A model generated the notes under the pieces. The model did no database searches and was not told where the DNA came from. It worked only from the letters and a program-made list of their open reading frames with translations. A stretch of 64,000 nt of DNA from JAVBSC01 sp031547305 (GTDB taxonomy: Bacteria; Desulfobacterota; Desulfovibrionia; Desulfovibrionales; Desulfovibrionaceae), in contig JAVBSC010000019.1 in assembly GCA_031547305.1 (NCBI GenBank), positions 62,001 to 126,000 of the forward strand. Reading direction: 5' to 3'. Position numbers and translations under genes: made by a program. Below, piece by piece: positions 9,484 to 16,353 of the stretch (its first letter is position 1; each line of letters starts with the position of its first letter).

Positions 9484-11177
9484 TGCGCCAGGCGCTTGTC
9501 GGCATAGACGTCGGCGGAACGCATACCGATGCGGTCGCCCTGGAGCGTTCCGGCCCAGGCAAGGCCGCGTTGCTGGCCTGGGCTAAAGTCCCCACGGATA
9601 AGGACGTTCTGGCCTCGGTTCTTGCGGTTTTGGAAAAACTGCTCCAAGACGTCAGGGCCTGGGAAATCTCCCGTCTGGTTCTTTCAACCACCCTGACCAC
9701 CAACGCCCTGGTCCACGGCAAGCTGGACCGGGTCGCCTTGATCGCCGGCGGCGGTCCGGGTCTGGATCCGGCCCCTGCCGCGCCTGCCGGGCGACTTATT
9801 CGCCTGCCGGCCGCTATGGACCATCGCGGCCATGAGGTGCGCGCCCTTTCCGCTCCTGATCTGCTGGAATTGCGCGCCCAGGCCCTGTCCTGCGGAGCCG
9901 CGGCGGCAGCTGTGGCCGGCAAGTTTTCCGTGCGCAACCCGGCCCACGAACTGCGGGTTCACGAAGCGCTGGCCGCTTATTTTCCATTCATTTCCCTTGG
10001 GCACCGGATTTCCGGCCGTCTGAACTTCCCGCGCCGTATCGCCACGGTTTACTATAACGCGGCCGCCTGGCGCCTGCACAACGCTTTTGTCCGGGCCGCG
10101 CGAAATGGCGTGGCCAGCCTGGGCATAAACGTCACGCCGCAAATCCTCAAGGCGGACGGCGGCGCCATGCCTTTGTCCGCTTCCCGGGATTTGCCGGTGC
10201 AGGCCGTGGCTTCCGGTCCGGCGGCCAGCGTTCTGGGCTGCCTGGCCTTGCACGCCGCAAGTATGGCGGATTCCTGCTGGCTGTCTCTGGATATGGGCGG
10301 CAGCACCACAGATCTGGCGCTTTTTCACAACGGCGTGCCCTTGCTGGAGCGCGACGGCCTTACCCTGGGCGGACGCAAAACTCTGGTGCGCGGCCTGTTG
10401 ACGCGTTCCATTCCTGTGGGCGGGGACTGCGCCTTGGACTTTGTTGACGGCGCTCCTTGCGTGGCTCCCAGGCGCGCTGGCCCCGGCCTGGCCGGGGGCG
10501 GAGCGCACCCGGCCCTGGTGGACGCCATGAATATGCTCGGCCTGGCGGCTTTTGGCGATGTCGAACGCTCCCGCAGGGGCGTGCGGGACCTTGCGCGCGT
10601 CCACAGCTTTGCCGATGCCGTGGAGTTCGCCCGCCAGGCCCTGGCGCAGGCCTGCGCCGGCATAGCCGCCGCCGCCCGCTCCCTGATCGCGGAAGCCAAT
10701 GCCGGCCCAATCCACACCATCCGCCAGCTTTTGCTGGATTCCGCCATAACCCCGTCCGTGGCCTGTCTGGCCGGCGGCCCGGCCGAGGCCGCGGCTTCCG
10801 CCCTGGGCCCGGCTCTTGGGCTGCCCGTGCGCGTCGGCCGGCTATCCGGCGTGACCAGCGCCCTGGGCGCGGCCCTGGCCCGGAGCGCGGCGGAGTTGGA
10901 ATTGTACGCGGACACCGAGCGCGGAGTCAGGCATATTCCAACCCTGGGCTTGCTGGACAAGGCCGGTCCGGACTATATCCTTGCCCAGGCGGAACAGGAC
11001 GCCAGAAAAGCCCTGGCCGGGCATCTGGCCGGCCAGGGCTCCGACGATGAAGATCCGGATCTGGACATCACCGAGTCCAGCTCTTTCAACATCATTTCCG
11101 ACTACGGAGCATCCGGCCGCATCCTCCGCGTAAAATGCCAGGTCCGCCCCGGATTATTGGTGGAGTTTGAAAATTAA
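9483..11177 (+). CDS. Hydantoinase/oxoprolinase-family protein (HyuA-like ATPase)
   Basis: About 564 residues with the two ASKHA phosphate-binding motifs of the family: DVGGTHTD at the N-terminus and DMGGSTTDLAL in the middle. LSTTLTTNALV and a late GGPAEAAA segment also fit. Family members hydrolyse cyclic amides such as hydantoin or 5-oxoproline with ATP, or carboxylate acetone or acetophenone, usually with a HyuB partner. No HyuB is present here and the protein is shorter than typical HyuA (near 690 residues), so the substrate is open. Some archaeal relatives take part in cofactor synthesis. The ATG overlaps the glgB stop (TGATG), an odd partner for a glycogen operon. Confidence 0.8.
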   Translation: MRQALVGIDVGGTHTDAVALERSGPGKAALLAWAKVPTDKDVLASVLAVLEKLLQDVRAWEISRLVLSTTLTTNALVHGKLDRVALIAGGGPGLDPAPAAPAGRLIRLPAAMDHRGHEVRALSAPDLLELRAQALSCGAAAAAVAGKFSVRNPAHELRVHEALAAYFPFISLGHRISGRLNFPRRIATVYYNAAAWRLHNAFVRAARNGVASLGINVTPQILKADGGAMPLSASRDLPVQAVASGPAASVLGCLALHAASMADSCWLSLDMGGSTTDLALFHNGVPLLERDGLTLGGRKTLVRGLLTRSIPVGGDCALDFVDGAPCVAPRRAGPGLAGGGAHPALVDAMNMLGLAAFGDVERSRRGVRDLARVHSFADAVEFARQALAQACAGIAAAARSLIAEANAGPIHTIRQLLLDSAITPSVACLAGGPAEAAASALGPALGLPVRVGRLSGVTSALGAALARSAAELELYADTERGVRHIPTLGLLDKAGPDYILAQAEQDARKALAGHLAGQGSDDEDPDLDITESSSFNIISDYGASGRILRVKCQVRPGLLVEFEN

Positions 11178-11223
11178 AACAGGCTCCGCCCCCTCATTGC
11201 CATAAGGGGATATTTCATTACCC

Positions 11224-11682
11224 ATGCAAATAGTTTTGTTTGAACCGGAGATCCCGCCGAACACGGGCAATGTGGCCAGGCTTTGCGCGGCCTGTGATTT
11301 GGCGTTGCATCTTATTGAGCCGTTGGGCTTCAGGATTGAGGACCGTTATTTGAAGAGGGCCGGGCTGGATTACTGGCCGCATGTGCGGGTGCGCGTCTGG
11401 CCGGATCTGGCGGCGTTTCTGGAAGGAGATGGGTTGGATAAACGGCTGGTGCTGACCAGCAGCCGGAGCGGCGCGCCGGTGCAGCATTTCGCCTTCAAGC
11501 CGGACGATGTGCTGGTTTTCGGGCCGGAGACCAGGGGCTTGCCGGAAGAAGTGCTGAAGCTGTCGGAATTTCGGGTGCGCATACCCATCCGCAACCAGGT
11601 GCGCAGCTTGAACCTGTCCACGGCCGTGGGCATTGTGGCTTACCAGGCTTTGGCCAGCTGCGGGCGGTTGGAAGGATTATGA
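11224..11682 (+). CDS. trmL: tRNA (cytidine/uridine-2'-O-)-methyltransferase TrmL
   Basis: A 152-residue SPOUT methyltransferase. It starts MQIVLFEPEIPPNTGNVAR and has the knot motifs VFGPETRGLP and IPIRNQVRSLNLSTAVGI, all diagnostic of TrmL, which 2'-O-methylates the wobble base of certain leucine tRNAs. The length is normal. The ribosome binding site is weak: a GGGG lies farther upstream in a small hairpin. It converges with the following flavoprotein gene with only two bases between the stop codons. Confidence 0.93.
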   Translation: MQIVLFEPEIPPNTGNVARLCAACDLALHLIEPLGFRIEDRYLKRAGLDYWPHVRVRVWPDLAAFLEGDGLDKRLVLTSSRSGAPVQHFAFKPDDVLVFGPETRGLPEEVLKLSEFRVRIPIRNQVRSLNLSTAVGIVAYQALASCGRLEGL

Positions 11683-11684
11683 CG

Positions 11685-12872
11685 TCACAACGCTTGCCCT
11701 GCCGCAAAGCCGCTGGCCCAGGCCCAATGCAGGTTGTAGCCTCCAAGCTGGCCGCAGACGTCCAGAATCTCCCCGCAAAAATGCAGGCCTGGCACAAGCT
11801 TGCTTTCCAGGCCGGCGGAAGAGACTTCCGCGCAATCAACCCCGCCCCGGCCCGCTTCGGCCTTGCGGAATCCTTCCGTACCCGTGGGAATCGCCTCGTA
11901 TTCATGTAAAACTTTAACTAATTTGGCCAGGTCTTTTTTGGAGAGTTCCGCCAGCCGGCGGCGCAGCAGGTCTTCCGGGATCAGAGCGGCGGCGAGCCTG
12001 GCCGGCAGGCGCCGGCCGAGCAGGGTTTGCAGGAGCATTTTTGCGTTTTCCGCCTGGGCGATGAGTTCTGTCAGGGGCATATCCGGCAAAAAGTCTATTT
12101 TCAGCGCGTCGCCTTTACGCCAGTAGCCGGAGATCTGCAGGCCGGCCGGCCCGCTTATGCCTTTGTGGGTAAAGAGCATGGGCAGGGTGAAGGCCGGCGC
12201 TTTTTTGTCCTTTGCCGCCAGGCTCAGGCGCACTGGCGCGGATATTCCGGCCAGTCCGGCCAGGGGCCAGTTCTGGGGCATGATCAGGGGCGCCAGAGCC
12301 GGGGCGGGCGGCACGATGCGGTGCCCAAAGCGTTTAGCCAGCAGCAGGCCGGAAGCGCCGCCCCCAACCTGGGGGCAGGCCGGGCCGCCGCAGGCCAGGA
12401 CCAGCTTGGCGGATTGCAGCTCTTGCCCGCCGGCTTCCACGACAAAGGCGTCCGGTTCGCGGCGCGCGGCAGTGACGTTTTGCTCCAGGCTCATCCGGAA
12501 TTTTGGCCCGGCACATTGGCGGAGCAGCAGATCCAGTACGTCCGAGGCGGAATTGCGGCAAAAAATCTGGCCGTGTTCGCGTTCTTCCCAGGCGATTTCA
12601 TTTTTGTCCAGAGTCTTCAGAACGGCCAGAGGGCGCAGGCGGGCCAGGGCGGATTTGCAGAATTTGTTGTTTTCGCCCAAATAGTTGTCGTGTTGTACAT
12701 TCAGGTTGGTAAGGTTACATTTGCCGCCGCCGCTTATGAGCAGCTTGCGGCCGGGTCCTGTGTCTTTTTCCAGCAGCAGCGCGTGCAGGCCGCGTTTGGC
12801 GGCCGTGGCCGCGCACAGCAGCCCGGAGGCCCCCGCCCCAACGATTATGACGTCCCAGATGTTTTTTGGCAT
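11685..12872 (-). CDS. BaiN/YhiN-family NAD(P)/FAD-dependent oxidoreductase
   Basis: A 395-residue flavoprotein of the HI0933-like family. The N-terminal Rossmann motif VGAGASGLLCA binds FAD. KLLISGGGKCNLTN is a family signature, and LVLACGGPACPQVG and the C-terminal GGYNLHWAWASGFAAG also match. The family reduces or oxidises diverse substrates, and its bile acid role is known only for some gut species, so no specific function is assigned. No strong ribosome binding site is visible before the ATG. It converges with trmL and diverges from the YheT hydrolase gene. Confidence 0.88.
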   Translation of the reverse strand: MPKNIWDVIIVGAGASGLLCAATAAKRGLHALLLEKDTGPGRKLLISGGGKCNLTNLNVQHDNYLGENNKFCKSALARLRPLAVLKTLDKNEIAWEEREHGQIFCRNSASDVLDLLLRQCAGPKFRMSLEQNVTAARREPDAFVVEAGGQELQSAKLVLACGGPACPQVGGGASGLLLAKRFGHRIVPPAPALAPLIMPQNWPLAGLAGISAPVRLSLAAKDKKAPAFTLPMLFTHKGISGPAGLQISGYWRKGDALKIDFLPDMPLTELIAQAENAKMLLQTLLGRRLPARLAAALIPEDLLRRRLAELSKKDLAKLVKVLHEYEAIPTGTEGFRKAEAGRGGVDCAEVSSAGLESKLVPGLHFCGEILDVCGQLGGYNLHWAWASGFAAGQAL

Positions 12873-12911
12873 GCTGGAAAGCTAATACTTGATTTTGCCG
12901 TACAAGGCCAG

Positions 12912-12941
12912 TTAGAGCATTCCAGGGTGGAAACGCTCTAA
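12912..12941. repeat. Intergenic inverted repeat (related to the 16.2, 53.2 and 63.8 kb copies)
   Basis: Arms TTAGAGCATTCC (12912-12923) and GGAAACGCTCTAA (12929-12941) surround a five-base loop. The sequence belongs to the same family as the hairpins at 16225, 53234 and 63862. Its right arm runs into the ribosome binding site of the next gene. Confidence 0.6.
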
Positions 12942-12953
12942 GAGGTGAGCCGC

Positions 12954-13955
12954 GTGCCTGTTTTGAAACACTCTGATTACAAGGCTCCGGTCTGGCTGCC
13001 CGGCGGGCACTCCCAGACCATGTACCCGCCGCTGTTCCGGCGCGTGGCCGGCCCGCCGATGCGCCGGGAGCGCCTGGAATTGCCCGACGGGGACTTTTTG
13101 GACGTGGATTTTTCCATATCCGCTGAGCATGGGCGGAACGCCGCGGAACGCTTGGTTATTTTGTCCCACGGCCTGGAAGGGCATTCCAGGCGCAAATACA
13201 TAAAAGGCATGGCGGAAGCCTTCTGGAGCAACGGCTGGGATGTTGCGGCCTGGAATTTTCGTGGCTGCGGCGATGGGCCAAACCGTCTTCCGCGCATGTA
13301 CCACAGCGGCGATACAGGCGATTTGCGTAGCGTCATAAACCGTTGCCTGGCCATGGGCTATGCAACCCTGGCCCTGGTGGGCTTCAGCATGGGGGCCAAC
13401 CAGATTTTCAAGTACCTGGGGGATGAGGCCGCGTCGGTGCCGCCCCAGGTGGCCTGCTCCGTCGGGTTTTCCATGCCTTGCGACCTGGAAGGCTGCGCAG
13501 CCGTGCTTGCCCGGCCGGCAAACCGCGTCTATATGGTTTATTTCCTGCGCACCCTGCGCCGGAAGGTGCGGATCAAAAACGAGCGCCTGCCGGGAGTTTT
13601 TGATTTGAGGGGCCTGGACGCCATGCAAAACTTTAAGGAGTTCGACGACCGCTTTACCGCGCCGCTGCATGGGTTCGCTTCGGCCGAGGATTACTGGCGC
13701 AAGAGTTCCAGCCTGCAATTTTTGCCCGGTGTAAAGGTGCCTTCCCTGATTGTGAACGCGTCCAACGATCCCTTTTTGTCGCCCGGCTGCTTTCCGGTGG
13801 AAATCGCGGCGCGCAATCCGGCCCTGCATCTGGAGATGCCGGAGCGTGGCGGCCATGTGGGTTTTCCTTCTTTTCAGGGCAACGGGGTGTACTGGTCGGA
13901 ATCCAGAGCCCTGCGCTTTGTGGAAAGCGTGACCGGGATTGTCCATTACAAGTAG
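12954..13955 (+). CDS. Alpha/beta hydrolase, YheT family
   Basis: About 333 residues. The nucleophile elbow is GFSMGANQ, the acid is likely in NASNDPFLS and the histidine in GGHVGFP. The start VWLPGGHSQTMYP is the typical YheT opening. Members are esterase-like hydrolases of unclear substrate. I chose the GTG at 12954 because AGAGGTGA lies five bases before it. An in-frame GTG at 12945 overlaps that site and is less likely. The upstream palindromic repeat ends within the leader, so the repeat helps form the ribosome binding site. Confidence 0.88.
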   Translation: MPVLKHSDYKAPVWLPGGHSQTMYPPLFRRVAGPPMRRERLELPDGDFLDVDFSISAEHGRNAAERLVILSHGLEGHSRRKYIKGMAEAFWSNGWDVAAWNFRGCGDGPNRLPRMYHSGDTGDLRSVINRCLAMGYATLALVGFSMGANQIFKYLGDEAASVPPQVACSVGFSMPCDLEGCAAVLARPANRVYMVYFLRTLRRKVRIKNERLPGVFDLRGLDAMQNFKEFDDRFTAPLHGFASAEDYWRKSSSLQFLPGVKVPSLIVNASNDPFLSPGCFPVEIAARNPALHLEMPERGGHVGFPSFQGNGVYWSESRALRFVESVTGIVHYK

Positions 13956-13967
13956 AGAAAATTACGC

Positions 13968-14810
13968 TTGAGGAAGTTTTTGAGCCTGCATTTTTTCCCG
14001 CGCGGCGGGGCATATTTTTTTGCCATCGGACTGCTTTTGGCGCTCCCAGCGTCCGGCCTGGCCGGGTCTGTGCCTCTGCCGGCCAAACCGGCCGCTCTGG
14101 CGCGGCTTGCGGCCCAAAGCGGGCCGGAGCGAATTCTGGATGCCCTTACGGGCCTGCCCTACCGCGATGACGGAGCGATCAACGAAAAAGGGCAATATGC
14201 CTTGTTTTCCGCGCCGGATAAAGCCATTTCCTCTCCAGGGCTGAACTGCAGCGGCTTTGTGCTGGAAGCCGCGCGCCTTATGCGCGGCCGGAACATGGCC
14301 GTGGCGGATGCCGCGCGCGACCGCCTCAACGACAGCGGTCCCGGCGCGGCCTTCGGCCAGGACTGGGATTTCGGGCTGGATCTCGTCCTCAACGTTTCTG
14401 AAGGAGCCGACCGGCGCTGGCTGCTCCCCGGCGGAAAAACCCTGGCCGTGCCGGATATGCCGCCGTCCGCCGATATGCCTGGTTTGCGCGGATTTGATTT
14501 GCACGCTCCGGAAACCTGGGCGGAACTGCCTGGCCGCATAAAGGCCGGCGCGGTCTATTTTTTGAGCTTTAATAAAGAAACTCCCAAGACGGGCTACAAA
14601 CTGCTGCACTATCATGTGGGGATTTTGCTGCGCGGCGCGGGCGGCGAGCTTTGGCTTTATCATAGCACCCCAGGGCGGGGAGCCTATAAGCAGAACCTGG
14701 AAACCGAAGCCGGCCGGGAGGCGTTTTTAAAGTCCTTTGCCAATACCGGCAAGACGCGTAAAATGCTGCTGGTTCTGGAAATGGACCTGCCGTCTGGCCT
14801 GGCGGAATAG
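13968..14810 (+). CDS. Exported NlpC/P60-like putative peptidase
   Basis: About 280 residues with an N-terminal hydrophobic segment (FFAIGLLLALPASGLAG), probably a cleaved signal peptide. A cysteine in NCSGFV (residue 94), histidines in LHYHVGI (214 and 216) and a later YHST histidine (232) are arranged like the Cys-His-His set of NlpC/P60 peptidases, which cut peptidoglycan stem peptides. The similarity is motif-level, so the activity is inferred. No ATG is available: TTG at 13968 or TTG at 13980 (just after GAGGAAG) must be used. It follows the YheT gene by 12 bases, so the two are probably co-transcribed. Confidence 0.7.
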   Translation: MRKFLSLHFFPRGGAYFFAIGLLLALPASGLAGSVPLPAKPAALARLAAQSGPERILDALTGLPYRDDGAINEKGQYALFSAPDKAISSPGLNCSGFVLEAARLMRGRNMAVADAARDRLNDSGPGAAFGQDWDFGLDLVLNVSEGADRRWLLPGGKTLAVPDMPPSADMPGLRGFDLHAPETWAELPGRIKAGAVYFLSFNKETPKTGYKLLHYHVGILLRGAGGELWLYHSTPGRGAYKQNLETEAGREAFLKSFANTGKTRKMLLVLEMDLPSGLAE

Positions 14811-14904
14811 CCCTTGACCGGGCATGTCCATATTAATCAATGCAGTGCCGTCACCAGATGATTTTTGCCATCGTGGCGACACTGCCCGGATAAAACGCGA
14901 AACC

Positions 14905-15780
14905 ATGTACGGAATCCTACTGGCCTTCACCACAATAATCCTCTGGACCGGCAACGTGCTTCTGGCGCGGGTCATTGGCGATACTTTGCCGCCGCTGACC
15001 TTGACCGTGCTGCGGAACATAGTGGCTTTTTTATGCGTCGCGCCCTTTGCCATGCCGCGAATATGGCGCCGGCGGCGCGAGTTGCTGGCGCGCAAGCGTT
15101 TTTATATTTACGCGACCCTGCTCGGGGTCATTCTGATGAACACCCCCCTATACGCGGCCGGACGCCTCACCCTGGCTTTGAACATGGGGCTCATAAACGT
15201 TTCCTCACCGGTGCTGATCCTCATAATGGCCCGTATTGTCCTTAAAGAGCCCATTGCTTTCCGGACCATTTTAAGCGCCGCCGTATGCGTTTTCGGCATA
15301 ATCTATCTGATGGTCGGCGGGGATTTGGAGCGTCTTTTGCAACTAGATTTGCATATGGGTGATTTATTCATGCTGGTGACCAGTGTGAGCTTTGCCGCCT
15401 ATACCATTTTTATCCGCCGCAATCCGATAAACGGCAATATGGTGGATTTTCTGGCCATAATTTTCGGATTGTCCGCCGTGGCGCTCGCCCCCTTTGCCGT
15501 TCTGGAGTCTTTTTATCTTCCGGTGGTTCTGGGAGTGCCTCAGGTGCTTGCCGTGCTCTATGCGGGCATTTTCGCGGCCATAGTAAGCCTGTGGGCCTGG
15601 AACCTGGCCGTCGCCCGGATTGGCCCGTCCAAGGCTGGAATCATTTATTACACGTTTCCCTTGTTCGTGGCCGCCGGGGCGATTCTGCTCCTTGGCGAAA
15701 CGCTCACCCGGGCGCATTGCCTGGGGGGCGCGCTGATCATCGGCGGCGTTGTTCTGGCTACCCTGCCGAGGCGGGTATAA
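14905..15780 (+). CDS. EamA/DMT-family transporter
   Basis: About 291 residues with ten predicted membrane helices arranged as two EamA repeats. The first starts YGILLAFTTIILWTGN and the second covers roughly the last 140 residues (SFAAYTIFIRR, SKAGIIYYTFPLFVAAGA). Members export or import small metabolites such as amino acids or nucleosides, and the substrate cannot be read from sequence. The longer in-frame start at 14824 adds a polar stretch not expected for this family, so I use the ATG at 14905. The ribosome binding site is weak. Confidence 0.85.
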   Translation: MYGILLAFTTIILWTGNVLLARVIGDTLPPLTLTVLRNIVAFLCVAPFAMPRIWRRRRELLARKRFYIYATLLGVILMNTPLYAAGRLTLALNMGLINVSSPVLILIMARIVLKEPIAFRTILSAAVCVFGIIYLMVGGDLERLLQLDLHMGDLFMLVTSVSFAAYTIFIRRNPINGNMVDFLAIIFGLSAVALAPFAVLESFYLPVVLGVPQVLAVLYAGIFAAIVSLWAWNLAVARIGPSKAGIIYYTFPLFVAAGAILLLGETLTRAHCLGGALIIGGVVLATLPRRV

Positions 15781-15861
15781 GCGCGTTATACTCCACGGCC
15801 TGGACGTTGCGGCGCATTTATGGAATACAAAAGCGATACGCATAACCAAGGGGTGCCGCCC

Positions 15862-16227
15862 ATGCGCATATTAATGGTGGACGACGAAGCGGATTTTCTG
15901 GAGCTTATGAACAACAGGCTGAGCCGGCGCGGCATTGAAGTGCTTTGCGCCGGTTCTGGCGAAGAAGCCCTGAAAGTCGCGGAAAGCGACGTTTCTTTCG
16001 ACGCCGTTGTTCTGGACGTGAAAATGCCGGGCCTTGACGGCATTGAAACCTTGCGCCGCCTTAAGAAAATACGGCCGGAGCTCCCAGTCCTGCTGCTCAC
16101 CGGGCATGCCAGTCTGGAGGCCGCCATGGCCGGAGTGGAGATAGGGGCCGTTGACTATCTCATGAAGCCGGTGCCCCTGAACGATTTGATCATCAGGGTT
16201 CAGGAAGTCGCCCGGGGCAAAGGCTAG
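15862..16227 (+). CDS. Single-domain response regulator (CheY-like receiver)
   Basis: About 121 residues and no output domain. The receiver residues are all there: acidic pair D7-D8, phosphoacceptor D52 in VVLDVKMPG, T81 and K103. The ATG at 15862 follows AAGGGGTG, whereas the longer frame from 15820 lacks a good site. No histidine kinase is in the window. The next gene is a dikinase-like protein, so a phosphotransfer link is possible but unproven. The TAG stop codon is the first triplet of the palindromic repeat at 16225. Confidence 0.9.
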   Translation: MRILMVDDEADFLELMNNRLSRRGIEVLCAGSGEEALKVAESDVSFDAVVLDVKMPGLDGIETLRRLKKIRPELPVLLLTGHASLEAAMAGVEIGAVDYLMKPVPLNDLIIRVQEVARGKG

Positions 16228-16352
16228 AGCATTTCAACCCTGAAATGTTCTAACGTAGGCACGCGCAGCATAGCTCCGCGCATGAGGAGCAGGCGGGCTT
16301 TTGCCAGCCGTGAACGACAAGTGGGGCGTTTTAAAATGGAAGTGCTTTAGAC
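16225..16352 (+). repeat. Intergenic palindromic element of about 128 bp
   Basis: A left hairpin has arms TAGAGCATTTCA (16225-16236) and TGAAATGTTCTA (16241-16252). A right end near 16324-16352 (GCGTTTTAAAATGGAAGTGC then TTTAGAC) resembles the right end of the 53.2 kb copy. The left arm supplies the stop codon of the response regulator, and the right end touches the GTG of the next gene. This looks like a small non-coding mobile repeat. Confidence 0.55.
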
Positions 16353-16353
16353 T

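Noticed and set aside
15820..15861. Extended N-terminus of the response regulator
   Set aside because: The receiver domain starts at the ATG at 15862, which has an AAGGGGTG site; the extension has none.
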